Below are positions 43,861-62,700 of a DNA stretch of 64,000 bases, in pieces. A program made the position numbers and the translations under genes. The DNA is from Atrina japonica (Eukaryota; Mollusca; Bivalvia; Pterioida; Pinnidae). Every line of letters begins with the position of its first letter. Position 1 is the stretch's first letter. A model generated the notes under the pieces. The model was not told the DNA's origin and made no database searches. It saw nothing but the letters and a program-made list of their open reading frames with translations. Where the stretch lies: positions 1 through 64,000 of the forward strand of contig BROG01000483.1 of the NCBI GenBank assembly GCA_030159075.1, in the 5' to 3' direction.

Positions 43861-44861
43861 CATAAAATGGAAGACGTATAATCTACGTTCCACATTCTAG
43901 ACTAATCTATCCTATCATCAAGAGAGTTTTAGTGACATTTATTTTCATCAAGTCACAGAAAGGTAATGCATTTTATATGAGTATTACTTGACTGTTATAC
44001 AGACAGACAAGTATCAAAGGTCCCCATGTATATATTCATCTTGTCAATTTCTCCTGTAGTTAGACCATCACTGGGATTATCATTAATGCTGTATATGTAT
44101 TTTCTTTGATCTAGACATTCTAATGATATGCTAGTGACAACCCGTTCGTGTCTAATTTATATGTCTTTTAATCAATTCGAATAATTTCTCTATTAGTGGT
44201 CAGCTATTGATCGACTTGTTCTAACGACACGGTATAAAATATCAAATAAATCTGTCAAACTATACGATCTGTCGAAAGTTTCCCATGACGGAACATCAGC
44301 TTTAATTAAAGATAACCACCGGAAATACTCCGGACGTTATATGAAAAACGTCAATTATTTTATCCAAAGAGACGATTACTTTATTCTGGGAATCGGAAAT
44401 TATTTCAAATGCTTTTTGTATCATATGTTAAATATTAAGTAAAGAACTATTTGACAGAATTTCGAGAAATTGTAGTTAGCAAAATGTCAGAGACAATAAG
44501 AATTGGAACATATTTCGAAGGTGATTTTTTCTCGGCTTTCGGCATCTTCATTTTGAATTATCATTATCTCTGAGATAAGCATATTTCAATCGACTGTCTT
44601 ACGCTCTCGAACTCAAAAACCGAGGTACATATTCGTCCGTTTGTTTTAGTGTCGTTTGGTCCGATGACAGTTTGTCTAATGGCACCAATTTTATTTCCAT
44701 CAAACGGCAAGAGTTGCGTTTTTAAAATTTACCTAATTGTGATGTTACTTGATATCATTAAGATCTAAGGTTAGTCTAATTATCAACCATCAGGCAGCTA
44801 TATTTTCTACCGTTACTTAACCTGAATAGTTCAATCATTTATATTACACTCACTTAATTAC

Positions 44862-45140
44862 CTCGAAAGATGGAGAGAATTGGAAACGGAAAGGGATTGA
44901 TTTTTTTTAGTTAAGTGTTTCTGGACTTTGAAAACTTCATGAATGGTACAATTCTCGGGACAATAGTACTTCTTAAGCACATCTTGTACCATGGCTTGTT
45001 CCAGATTAAATAAAGCTAAATAATTCGTATTCATGTATAAATGCAGAAGTGAGAATCTTTTTCTATGTCTGGGATTACATTCATAAAGAAATTGGTGTAG
45101 GTTTTCTAACCCGTGATCGCTTGTTATCACATTTATCCAG
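44862..45140 (-). CDS. Unassigned candidate exon (279 nt)
   Basis: I do not recognise this sequence. An open frame of about 92 residues runs WINVITSDHGLENLHQFLYE, ...YECNPRHRKRFSLLHLYMN, ...CPENCTIHEVFKVQKHL and ends HLSR. It is bounded by a T-rich acceptor (ctaaaaccacgttag) and a donor (gtaatt). Length and phase (2-2) suit an internal exon. Composition is normal (Cys, Trp, His and Leu spread through), unlike nearby repeat ORFs. No partner exons were found, so it may be a fragment of a lost gene. Confidence 0.3.
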
Positions 45141-45719
45141 CTAACGTGGTTTTAGAAAAAAAAAAAACAAACCAGCTTTAACGGCCATCTGGGTGAAAAT
45201 AATCATGCTAATCATTGACTCATGAAAATATCGTCAAAACATGTACAATGTTTTCACCGGTATTGGAGCCCCAATGGATCCTAGCCTTTTCCCTTTGCAA
45301 CATTATGTAACTTCCCATAAGGATGAGTCATGACAAATTTGGTTACATTGAAACATTTATTCTTTAAATGACCTAAGATGATAACTTCCAATTAGTAAAG
45401 TGTGTGTGACCTTGATGTTTGACGCCATGACCTTGGAACGTGCCACACTGATCTTGACGAAATTCCTAACAACGTTCAGATATATAAAACCTAATATTGT
45501 CTTTTCATTGAGGTTCATATGACCTTGACAATTGACAGGACACAATGACCTTGAAATGTTGTCACAATTATCCTTAGATTATTACCACCAACATTTTAAT
45601 ATACCTGCATTTTTTATGCAAAATGTCAATCAGTTTTAAGTTAATAGATGGATACTTACGCTTATTATATTCTCTTATCCCTGTATTTATACGTTAATCG
45701 ATATTTTTTAAAAGTTCGT

Positions 45720-46085
45720 TTAAAGCAGAATTAGCTGTGTTTACCAAAAACATATTTCGATTTTTTTCTCTTTTTACTACTTGTACTTTATGTACAATAA
45801 AAATTTTGAGTTATATACAGGATAAAAAGTATTATACACCTATATATTTTGTGAAAATAAGATCAGGTCCAGTGTGGTATTCATATACAAACAGTATTAG
45901 TTTGAGTTAATCAATTGCAATTGAAAAAATGTCATCCCTAGGTTTCTCAAGTAATATTTCCAAACTATATAGGAATATAAGAATATTTATGCCTGTGAAT
46001 ATCTTTTTTGTTGTTGTTATTACATATCGATCAATTTAGTAAAGAGGATGAAATAAAACAAATCACAGCTAATGCCTCTTTAAAC
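45720..46085. mobile_element. Hairpin MITE (family 1)
   Basis: Termini aaagcagaattagctgtgtt and aatcacagctaatgcctctt, with the same internal arms (tatattttgtgaaaataa). Intergenic, about 360 bp. Confidence 0.7.
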
Positions 46086-48049
46086 ACAAATATGGTATCA
46101 GATTCAATGCATCGTAATTTGAGACTTTGATGTTTGTTTCCAGGAGTTTGGATACTGCTATAAATCAAAGGAATCGGAAGTGCATTTCCGAAACTGATTC
46201 CCTTTAAATTGACCTATTAAATCAAGTTTAGGTTAAAATCCTTTTCCTTTATTGATGACGGATATCTTTTGCCATTGACATAGAAGATCCGGTACATGCT
46301 GTTTTTGTTGGTCTGCTAGTTACTATTTGTTTTATCTGTTTACATAATTTACGTTTCGGTCAAATAACATGAGCTTTATTTCTCAAGTTTGTTTCATATT
46401 TGACACGTGATTTTTTAAAATAAGATCTAGATATATTTCTATAACGACCGACGTTTTATATCAGAGTTATGGGACTTTAAATTTTTCATAATGACTTATT
46501 TTTCAAGGTATAAAGTTTCACTCGATGTCTTCGAAAAGGATACATCTTTTGTGGGTTTACTAATCATTGGGGAACAGAAAGATGCCGGATATATAATCAC
46601 AGCCACGTTGTAGTTTTCTGCAACCCAGAACTAACGTGATTGGTATTAGTTCCAGTCTAGAAGACATTGCTGTGTTCATGTTCCAATCCGACAGCTCTAA
46701 TGAATACTTAGAAATATTAAATGTATATGAAGTATTGATTTTGTTTCCCTTAAAGAAACAACCTATAGGCTGATTCTCTAAAAGATTAAATAGTTTTGCA
46801 ACTATTACTAAATTTCCATCTCAATTTCTTATTTAATAATCTGGTGTTCGTATCAAATATCTATCAGTTAATCAATATATTCATTTATCAATTTAATTTC
46901 CAAATTAGTCAGACCCTCCTCTTTATTTCTAACATAACATCTTATCTATGATTCGCATTCATATAGAAGTGCGGCTAACAACAGGACATACAGAAGATAG
47001 TATACGGATGTAGTGAACATTTACCAAACAGGGACCTCCGTAGGTGGATCTAGAAGTGAGATCATGCGTCATGGAGGATTATGAATGTCAAAAGTACTGT
47101 ATGTGTATTTACACTGGCGCACCCATATTTTAAAGCTCTAACAGAGTATATACTTACAAGCGCAGTCTTGAATTCGCGCTATTGACTTTATTAGTTTTGT
47201 CGTGTATGGGTGGAGATAATTTAGCCCTGCACTTTAATTAGCATAATAACTTGAGCGTGAAGGCGCTAATATTAGAATACAAGCAAATTAAGTACAAGTT
47301 TAGTAATATGTACATTTAGCTGATTGTTGTAAATCTGCGTTATGTCTATTTTGATGCGAAGATAATTATACGGATAATTATGATAAAGTGTGCTTTAAAA
47401 AATAATCAAAGCAGAATGTATGCGTACATTGAAAAAATTCCCATACTAAAGGAACCGGCAAAACGAGGGGAAATGTTATCAAAATCGGGATATTTTTAGA
47501 AAACAGAGTACGTACATCCGGACGGAAAATATATACCACTGTGCTTAAATAGCAGTGAAGAAATAAAAAAAATAATATTAGCATTTCTGCAGAATTTCTC
47601 ATGATGATGATGATGATGATGATGATGTTGATGATGATAATATCATGCATAGTTTTTTGCTGTAATATATTTCCTTTGTATGCACTTCCCAATTTCATAT
47701 GTGTATTTGTATGAACTATTGACCGAGTCAAGGGCCATGAAGTACCGTTTAGATTGCAGCTAATTAATTATCCCATTATAAAGACATCTTATTAATGTTT
47801 TGCAATCACTGTGAGGACCCCGTCACTATAATTCACATATCGGTCAAGAGTTCATTGATTTAACATTTTATTGTACTTACGTTCACTTTATTTCCTTTCT
47901 GTAGAAATAAGAATTAGAAAAGCAAGGGACGGATTAGCATCGCCTTTATTCCGTTCTTTTTCTCCGCTGTCTTAAGATGACTCCATAAACTCCACGAAAA
48001 GAAAGTGCATGACTTAGGAACAACAACAACATAGACAAATATTTTCCCT
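46086..48049. other. Gene-free intergenic stretch
   Basis: It contains a diverged retroelement fragment (46990-47090) and a (GAT)n tract at 47602-47640. I see nothing else I can support. Confidence 0.4.
46990..47090 (-). mobile_element. Very diverged retroelement 3' fragment
   Basis: Weak match only: ttaccaaacagggacctccg ... gtcatggaggattatgaatg. Position and order agree with the family. Confidence 0.35.
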
Positions 48050-49070
48050 TTATGTCTGTCTTTCTCTCTGTGTCTACACCTTCTTGTCTGTCGCCCTGTT
48101 ATCTTTTCTGTCTGTCTCTATAAATATTTCTCTTATATATATATTTCTTTGTATCCATCTGTCTCTCTATACGTCTTACTGTTTTTCTCTCTTTGTGTTT
48201 GTATGTCTCTGTTTCTGTCTGTCTCTCTATACGTCTTACTGTTTTTCTCTCTTTGTGTTTGTCTGTTTCTGTTTCTGTCTGTCTCTCTATACGTCTTACT
48301 GTTTTTCTCTCTTTGTGTTTGTCTGTCTCTGTTTCTGTCTGTCTCTCTATACATGCCTTACTGTTTTTCTCTCTTTGTGTTTGTCTGTCTCTGTTTCTGT
48401 CTGTCTCTCTATACACGCCTTACTGTTTTTCTCTCTTTGTGTTTGTCTGTCTCTGTCTGTCTCTCTATACATGCCTTACTGTTTTTCTCTCTTTGTGTTT
48501 GTCTGTCTCTGTTTCTGTCTGTCTCTCTATACATGCCTTACTGTTTTTCTCTCTTTGTGTTTGTCTGTCTCTGTTTCTGTCTGTCTCTCTATACATGCCT
48601 TACTGGTTTTCTCACTTTGTGTTTGTGTGTCTCTGTTTCTGTCTGTCTCTCTATACATGCCTTACTGTTTGTCTCTCTTTGTGTTTGTCTGTCTCTGTTT
48701 CTGTCTGTCTCTCTATACATGCCTTACTGTTAGTCTTTCTTTGTGTTTGTCTGTCTCTGTTTCTGTCTGTCTCTCTGTACATGCCTTACTGTTTGTCTCT
48801 CTGTGTTTGTCTGTCTCTGTTTCTGTCTGTCTCTCTATACATGTCTTACTGGTTTTCTTTCTTTGTGTTTGTCTGTCTCTGTTTCTGTCTGTCTCTCTAT
48901 ACATGTCTTACTGTTTTTCTCTCTCTGTTTGTCTTTGTATTCGTCTGTCTCTATACATGTCTCACTTTTGTCTCTCTTTGTTTTTGTCTTTGTCTCTGTA
49001 ATCGTATTTCATGCTCTCTCTTTGTGTTTGCCTTTGTCTCTGTATCACTCTGACTCCCTATACATGTTTT
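48050..49070. repeat. 60-62-bp CT-rich minisatellite, about 13 copies
   Basis: The unit includes ctatacatgccttactgttt, ttctctctttgtgtttgtct and gtctctgtttctgtctgtct. It creates ORFs of up to 305 codons of Leu/Ser/Val/Cys repeats in three plus frames and Arg/Glu/Thr repeats on the minus strand. The multi-frame openness shows it is repeat sequence, not protein-coding. Confidence 0.88.
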
Positions 49071-49516
49071 ACTGTTCGTTTTTTTTATTTTTGACTGCTG
49101 TGGAAATTTCAACTACAGAAAGACAATGTAAAGATAGAATACTTCGTGGTAATTTAACTTTATTGTATACCTGAAAATGGTCGCTCCCGTTTCATTTTTA
49201 CTATAGATGTGAAGAAAATGTCAAATGAACGCCAAATCTCCAAGCTATATAATCAAAGCACGAATATGCTTGTGCATGTTGTCCACGATGCTATGGTGAA
49301 ATATCTAAGACAAGGTGATTATGTTTTATGTCGTAAAACGGAGATACACATGTATACAGGATATTGATTACACTAGTGTTCAGTTGTGTAAGGAATGTAT
49401 TTGTTTAATATCATAAGTACTTTAATAAGTATTTCAAAATGTAAACATTTCATATTTAAACGTAATATTTACACGATACAGAATGTATAGATAAAATTTG
49501 TAATAAAAAATGTCAA

Positions 49517-55257
<5,741 letters not shown>

Positions 55258-55325
55258 CTGAAAGAATAAATAATGTAATCTTTAAAAGCGTAATAATGCA
55301 TTGCTGCAAAATGAAGATGTAAAAT

Positions 55326-55503
55326 TTATAATGAAACCTCATTATAACGACCACCTTACGTGATTGACTCTAAAGGATCTGTTTTCGAGGTGGTCTCCAA
55401 TTACTCAATTTCTATTCAGAAATGAAGTGAATATCTGGTTTTTTTTTTTAATGTGAGGTGGTCTGCTAAGAGATGTGGTTTATAGGCGATGTTCCACTGT
55501 ATA
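55326..55503. mobile_element. MITE family 3 (ggaacctcgc ends)
   Basis: Left aatgaaacctcattataacg and right ataggcgatgttccactgta, with internal gaggtggtctcc and gaggtggtctgc. It lies about 70 bases upstream of the TMEM272-like exon 55074-55257. Confidence 0.6.
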
Positions 55504-55544
55504 TAAGGTATTGTCCAGTCACCTTAGTTCTTGTGCTTCATATA

Positions 55545-55765
55545 TTGTAAGCCCCCTCTAAGCGCAGGTTTCAGCATCGGTCAGCGCAGATCTTACCCTG
55601 ATTTGTAGCTATGCTGAACTTTTAGAGAATTTGCCAGCTTTCCTTTCGGTAGGCAGGTGGTCTCTTCCCGGGTACTTTTAAACCGGGTTCTATCCTCTGC
55701 CATTACAAAAATGGATCTCCCGATATAAACGATAAATTACTGAGTGTCGCGCAAAACAAACACAG
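55545..55765 (+). mobile_element. SINE (family A), diverged head
   Basis: ctgaacttttagagaatttg, gtaggcaggtggtctcttcc, cgggtacttttaaaccgggt, ending aaacaaacaca. Confidence 0.55.
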
Positions 55766-55789
55766 GTAGTATATATATTATATATATTT

Positions 55790-55811
55790 ATTCTCTTATA
55801 ATTTTATTATG

Positions 55812-55849
<38 letters not shown>

Positions 55850-56195
55850 TTCTCTCATATTATTTATTATATATATATATATTCTTTCATATTATTTATT
55901 ACATATATATTATTTATATTATTTATTATATATATATTCTTTCATATTATTTATTATATATATATTCTTTCATATTATTTATTATATATATATTCTTTCA
56001 TATTATTTATTATTTATATATTCTCTCATATTATTTATTATATATATATTCTCTCATATTATTTATTATATATATACTCTCTCATATTATTTATTATATA
56101 TATATTCTCTCATATTATTTATTATATATATATTCTCTCATATTATTTATTATATATATATTCTCTCATATTATTTATTATATATATATTCTTTC

Positions 56196-56244
<49 letters not shown>

Positions 56245-56311
56245 TCTCATATTATTTATATATATATATTCTCTCATATTATATTTATGATATATATATT
56301 CTCTCATATTA

Positions 56312-56410
<99 letters not shown>

Positions 56411-56445
56411 TCTCTCATATTATTTATTATATATATATTCTCTCA
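55790..56445. repeat. AT-rich minisatellite (about 28-bp unit)
   Basis: The unit tattctctcatattatttat plus tatatata repeats some 18 times, mixed with long (TA)n. The 255-, 214- and 153-codon Ile/Tyr ORFs here are translations of this repeat. Confidence 0.88.
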
Positions 56446-56978
56446 TTTCTTGATCTATCAAATACAATACCAATGTTAATGACTATTTCAGTGTTTTTTA
56501 ACAAATATTAATCACATCATTTGGCCTGAAAATAAAATTTGACTGTTATATCGCATATTGTATCGCAGAATCGATAGATATCACATCAATATAAACCAAG
56601 AAATTCACATTATTTCGAGTTATCTGAACATAATTCTAAAATTTACTGTCATATATCATCATTCCTCTTGATTTCTCAAATTCACCATCATCCATAACGT
56701 AATGAAGATATTGATGTCCTGATTAATTGATAATAGACACGTGTTGATCGTAGTGTTAATTCAAGTAAGACAAGATGGGCTATCACATCAAGATTTTACT
56801 TTCAATTTAATCTGTTGTTGGGTGTAAATCATACTAGGAAATACGACAAAATTACTGAGTAATACGGTTTCACTGATGGATATCTTGTAGGTATGTCAGA
56901 AACGTTCACCGTATCTATGTTACACGGCAAAAGTATAAATGGCAAATGACCCGTAGACAGACAGTAACTTAATGTCGG

Positions 56979-57256
56979 CATGACTATAGTAAAATCCACA
57001 TAACCGGGCGGGGTGAAGTCTTGTGAACCGTTTGTTGACCTGGATGAGTTCAAATTTTAGGTAATAAAGCATAACAGCATTATAATTACAATGGCAAGAG
57101 CAATTATTCGTACTGGTAACCATAGCTACCAGTATCCAGTGAAGAATACAACATTTTCCCATAAAGTTTGCCATAGCCGAAAAGTGAGTAGAATCATTCG
57201 ATATGATATTCAAAAGGTTATTCCGCGCCACCAAGTGATTTGAATCGGACAATGTC
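56979..57256. mobile_element. MITE family 2 copy (uninterrupted)
   Basis: tatagtaaaatccacataac, then gggcggggtgaagtcttgtg, and near the end ttattccgcgccaccaagtg. It preserves gttgacctggatgagttcaa, the site that is interrupted in the 62-kb copy. Confidence 0.6.
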
Positions 57257-57516
57257 AACAAAACGAATGTAAAATTATATATCCTCATACAAAATGTCAG
57301 TAGCGACAGATTAATCTTGAAACATGACAATAAATTTAGGGGATACATTGAGCTAATGCAGAATTAGTTGTTCAATGAGCTCGAGTCGCGCTGGGTTCGA
57401 TTCTCGAACTGAGAAATGTAAGTACATAGCGAGCACCTGTTTTCTGCTTTGTAGCATATATTTCAATATATATAATGTATTCTATGATATAGCATTAAAT
57501 ATTAAAAAACCTCTCA

Positions 57517-58011
57517 GTTACCAAAGTATAAAATCTTCAGGATGTCCAGGATACAAATGCAATATGAGATATTCCTGTGACAATAACTTGTCAGAAAGTA
57601 ATTTAACTCTGTATATGAAATGTTTATATGAAGAACACGCCCTGCCATATCGGATTATTTGAAAGATATAAACACCATATGCAGGTGATGTGTGGGATAC
57701 TATTATTTAAATATATAAAATTTTACTATGGGGAGCCGAAATCGTCGCATTTGTTAATTTCCCGTCTGTGTCGATAGAATTAAAATCTCCAAGTAAGAAG
57801 CGTGTGTGCTTTATTCTGTTGTCTTTAATATCGAGTTGTATGAATATATCGCATTGACAGATGATGTATGAAAATTGTCATTATTAATTGATAAAACGTC
57901 GCCGATATATCTAAATGCCAAATCAAAGGCTACCGCTAGCTTTTTGTTCTTTTGATTCAGAAGCTTCGGAATGAAATCTGCTTTGTATGGATAAAGGAAC
58001 ATGATATTCAT
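57517..58011 (-). mobile_element. Retroelement copy with reverse-transcriptase core, internally deleted
   Basis: On the minus strand an open stretch reads FLYPYKADFIPKLLNQKNKK then AFRYIGDVLSINNDNFH. FRYIGDVLS corresponds to the RT catalytic motif FRYIDDVLS with one Asp replaced by Gly. After about 57.85 kb it degenerates. The family's 3' terminal sequence (tggacatcctgaagatttta type) follows at 57517-57560 with the intervening part deleted. The copy is dead. Confidence 0.7.
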
Positions 58012-58594
58012 TAATATGTTATAATATAGTTATGTAATTTTTTATTTATGTCGAATTATGATATGTTCTAAAGTTGAATTACACCTAGAAAAATATGTCA
58101 CATGGGAAACAATTTTATAAAACAGATTACCGTTATGTTAGTTCGAAAACATCAATGGTGACTCATGGGAAAACCTGATATCACTCCACATGCATTTGCA
58201 ACAAGACATTATTTGCGTTTATGTTTCATTTTTATTTACTTTATACTGTTGCAGTGTCGTTTCTGGAGGTCGATGGAGCACAAACAATGATATCTTGATA
58301 AAATACCTAGAATGAATATATTTTGTAACTCGTTCAGGGTAACTGATAAAGTATTAATGTCAGAAACGATCACATTGAGTAATTACTTCGGCCCTTTTTG
58401 GAGCTACAGTAATACGTGAAGTCAAGTTTTATCTGTACATTTCTACGTTTGGATAATACACCAGAACCGGATGTGCTATTTTAAAGTTGATCCCTTTTCG
58501 CAAAGTATAGCAAAACTTTAAGACTTTGTTACTTATATAACCAATTATGGGTCATTATTTCAAAACAGCTGAAAGATTGGTCACAGTTATCGAA

Positions 58595-58765
58595 ATTACT
58601 CACAGGTTTTATAACCCTTGGTTACCATATCTAATCGAGAGTTATATTTATCCATTGGTTAAATTAAACCAAAAGATGAGCAACTTGATTCAGAAGTGAG
58701 ATACTCCATGGCTCAAATTGCGATGTTCTAACCAATCAGCCACTGTGGTTCCATTAAGGGCAGAT
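58595..58765 (-). mobile_element. tRNA-like SINE head, diverged
   Basis: The minus strand reads ggctgattggttagaacatc then gcaatttgagccatggagta and ctcacttctgaatcaag, like an A box and anticodon arm. Confidence 0.4.
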
Positions 58766-59051
58766 CACGCGTATCTTCCATATTTCCCATTTTTTCTATC
58801 TCCCGCACGAAAGAGCTTGTTTAGATAATTCCGGAAATGTCCAACATAGTTTTTAATGTTATAGTAAGAGTTATGCCCTTTTACGCTTTCTCTCAGTACA
58901 TTCCGTTCGTATGTAATAAAAGAGGTCAACTTATTTAGATGTAGTTAGGAAAAAACATTTTTCTGTAGAAAATTCTGTTAAATTCTTGGAGAAATGAACC
59001 GAAAAAATATAATGCTATCCCTTATCCACTCTGTTGTTTATGTAATTTCAA

Positions 59052-59156
<105 letters not shown>

Positions 59157-59159
59157 TAT

Positions 59160-61160
59160 TACTACTACTTTATTTATACATCTGCATTTAAGTCTTTGTC
59201 CATACAACAACAAAGAAAACTCAGAAAATTATATCTGAAAAAATGACCTGGTAATTAACCTCTAACCCCCCCCCCCCCCCCCCGCCCAATTAAGCCACAT
59301 TCCGGGGAGTAATGTTGATAAATAAACTTTTCTGTACTCTCTTAATGCGTATTCGTATGAACTTTTGTCGTATTTTCAAAGTCCTATTCCAACTAATTAG
59401 TTAATTAATCGTTGAAAATACCTAACACATATATTGATCTATTTATAAACAGTAAGGGTTGTCGGTCACGTGGTGACGCTCTACTGAGCGTGTTCGTTTC
59501 ACTGTCCAGGACAATCCAGACGAGTGGAACACCAATCAATTGCTCTGGAACACTGTCCTGGGCAAGCAATTTAGTCATAAACTTACGTGAATTATGTAAT
59601 TTTTATCGCAATCTTTGAAATAACTATTTTCTGTCCTGGTACATTCGATTGTAACATGTACTGAGACTATGCCGGAACAGTTCTCTCGAACCCTTTATAT
59701 CACTCGTTCACCACGGTAAATTAAGAATTCCTACAGAGTCACCCTAATAATTCCATTAACTCATCGATTTTTTTAAATTTTTTTCTTTTCGTCGGTAAGG
59801 AGTGGTTTTATAATGAAAATGTCAAAAATTACAATAACGTACAGAAAATTACAATAACGTCCACGGAATGTTAATTTAAATCAGTCTAGGGGCAAGAACA
59901 TTCTATATATATTATCCTTGGAAAATATATATTATTCAGGAACGAGTGATCTGTCCGTAACCTTGGAAAGAGATCGTTAGAGCACCTGCTACATTCGTCT
60001 TGTTATGCAAGATGACTAATTTTAATTGAAACATAAATTGTTTAATACCTTTATGTCAGTTTCGTATGCATAATTTGTGCAAATAATTACGTATCTCGAA
60101 AACTGATTAAAATTTGTTTCGTTAAATGCCAATTTTAATTACATAGGTATAACATATTAATATATGGTGATTGATGTTCATTTGTCAGTTGGAGACATTA
60201 GAACAAAATTAAGTCACACACACTGACAAACATATATACAAACATATATACACACACATACATACACGCACAAACTGAAACACATATACACACATACATA
60301 TACACACTAACTGAAACACACACACAACACACACACACTGACAAACACATACACATATTCATACAATGATACATATATAATACATTTTCTTTGTTTGGTT
60401 CGACAAAGCATATGGGACAACATGTCCTCGAGTCTCGTTTCATTTTATTGAAGTACGCATATCATTTCAGGCATAATGAAATAATTATTGTGTGTTCTAG
60501 AATCGGAAACGAACTGCAGACTCTGACATATTTAGTCATACGTTAAATCAGACAAGATTTAAGTCGGACCATGTATTAAGGAACTTTAATTATCGGAATT
60601 CATTCGAGCGGCGACATGTGAATTCCTTGATAAAGAATTTAAATATATTAGCTATCACATGCAACGTGGCGTCGGGAGGAATTTTATTTTCGCTGTAGTT
60701 AGAACAAATGAAAGACACATCATCACTCTGATAATTGACATGTGTTTTAAGTTTATATGTGTATTACAAATAATTTACTGGAACTCTTAACTGTCGACCA
60801 CAAGATTGAGATAGATAGTATTGGGTTTCGTATGACGCCGAACAATGTTCATTTAAACTTGAATATTTTTTTCAATTAAAATATCAAAATTAATCACAAA
60901 AGACGGATAGATATTAGTAACAATACTAAGGTAATAGTTTTACAACAAACACCAAAACAAATGCTCAAGACGATCTTTGTTTGTTTGTTTGTTTGTTGTT
61001 TTTGTTTTGGATTTTTTGTTTTGGTTTTTTTTTTTTGGTTGTTTTTTGTTTTTTTGTTTGTTATGATTTTTTGTTTTTTTTTTGACACGATATATTGCAG
61101 AACCAGATATACTATCTTTAGATTTCTTATCAAAACTATTATTTCAGAACTGAGATTGTA
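59160..61160. other. Gene-free intergenic stretch
   Basis: It holds a C homopolymer at about 59265-59283, a cataca/acaca-rich tract at 60212-60350, a fragment of repeat family C at 60920-60985 and a T/G-rich stretch at 60976-61085. No gene is seen. Confidence 0.4.
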
Positions 61161-61364
61161 TGTTTTTATTGTCTCGCCGTGACGAAGTTGCGAAGCGAGA
61201 CAAAGGCGCTGCTTTTCCGATGGCGTCAAACTTCGCGTTTAGCTCCAACGCTAAATTTTTGTTACCAGCTTGCTGCTCACTTAATATTGGTGCAAGATTG
61301 GTGATATTTGGCCTGGATGTTCCTCTGGGGTATAGTAAACTAGTGAAGTTTAATTTGAAATATA

Positions 61365-61368
<4 letters not shown>

Positions 61369-61447
<79 letters not shown>
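61369..61447. repeat. (TA)n microsatellite
   Basis: About 78 bases of TA, flanked on both sides by related sequences (tggtgcaagattggtgatat / tggtgctagcttgttgatgt). Confidence 0.95.
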
Positions 61448-61450
<3 letters not shown>

Positions 61451-61844
61451 GCAAAAATTTGCTGTGTTTATCTCCAATGTTACATTTTTCTTATTATCTC
61501 GCTGTTTAGTTGATACTGGTGCTAGCTTGTTGATGTTTGGTCTGAATGATTCAAAGGGGGTGTCAGCATTGATGTTAAAACATATGATTGAAAACATGTT
61601 TATGGATTTATTTTGGAATTTTTTTGTTTTTGCAAAAATGTGCTGTGTTCAGATCAATGTTAAGTTTTCATTAGGTTCTTGATTCTTGGTAAATGATATT
61701 GTTAGGCTGTTGTTGTAAATTTGGATGGAGTTTTCATTAGGGTAGAATATCAGTGCATATTGATGTGCATCGGGGTCTTTGGGGTAATATGCCCTATTCC
61801 TTTAAATTTATTATTGTATGTGTTTCTTCAAAACACCGTTCATA

Positions 61845-62300
61845 TGTCTACGTATAAACCATATATATTCTTGTTTGTTATGGCCATGGGTAGACACATT
61901 TATTGGTGTATAATAGGGCCCTTGGAGGATCCTGTGCCACCACCTGAAATTTATGTTTTTACTTATAACTTAAAAACCGTTCACAGCCCCACCTTTAAAC
62001 CATATATATGATTGATCGTTATACGGAAAATATCAAGTAGTGCATGGGGGTCCTATGGGGTCCTGTCCCACCATCTAAAATATATATTTTTACTTATAAC
62101 TTCACAGCTTCGTTCACAGCTCCACCCTAAAATCATATATATTATTGATTATTATGGGAAAACACATTCAGTGATGTGGGGGTCCTGCCCCCAAATATAC
62201 ATATTTACTTATAACTTAAAAACCGTTCACAGTTAAACCATTTATAGTATTGATTGCTATGGGGAGACACATTTTCTGGTGCATATAGGGGTCCGGTCGA
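61845..62300. repeat. Tandem repeat, about 110-135-bp period, 3-4 copies
   Basis: tttttacttataacttaaaa and accgttcacag..taaaccatatatat recur, each followed by gattgttatggg-like and gggggtcctg-like segments. The last copy is partial. Confidence 0.6.
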
Positions 62301-62326
62301 ACTCCTTCATTTATTAATAGTAAAAT

Positions 62327-62700
62327 CCATATAAAATGGTGGGGTAAAGATTTGTGAACCCTTTCTTGACCGGCGCCTGGCACCATGAAACTTGAGAATT
62401 ACGTAAGTCTACAAATTGTTCTCAACTTTGGCTAATCCTGTAATTTGATTGGCCAATTTGAGAATATTCTCAGACTTCAGTAAATTCTCAAGTTTTATGG
62501 TGCCGGGTCCTGGGCGAGTTTAAATTTTAGGTACTAAAGCATAATTTTAACTTTACACTGACTACAGTAATCGTTCCTTTGTCACCATACATAAGAGAGA
62601 ATCCAGTGAGGATTAAAACATTTTTTTTTTCGTTCATCTTCTCATAACCGAACTGTTTGTCAGTCACTTCATCAGCAAACGTTCATTGTTAATATTAGTG
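62327..62700. mobile_element. MITE family 2 copy interrupted by another MITE
   Basis: atagtaaaatccatataaaa, then ggtggggtaaagatttgtga. The expected continuation gttgacc...gagtttaaatttt is split by 62371-62514. Confidence 0.6.
62371..62514. mobile_element. Small MITE (about 144 bp) nested in MITE family 2
   Basis: The left end ggcgcctggcaccatgaaac(ttgagaatta) and right end (aattctcaag)ttttatggtgccgggtcctgg are imperfect inverted repeats of about 30 bp. The body is non-coding. Confidence 0.72.

Noticed and set aside
48084..49053. Overlapping ORFs of up to 305 residues, Leu/Ser/Cys-rich, membrane-like
   Set aside because: They are translations of a 60-62-bp CT-rich minisatellite that is open in all plus frames and on the minus strand. 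There is no unique sequence or splice context.
55744..56511. ORFs of 255, 214 and 153 residues of Ile and Tyr
   Set aside because: They are translations of an AT minisatellite and (TA)n in three frames. The codon content is that of the repeat.
56829..57348. Minus-strand ORFs of 74 and 142 residues as the missing 5' exon of the TMEM272-like gene
   Set aside because: They overlap MITE family 2 and have no suitable phase-0 donor, so they were not used.
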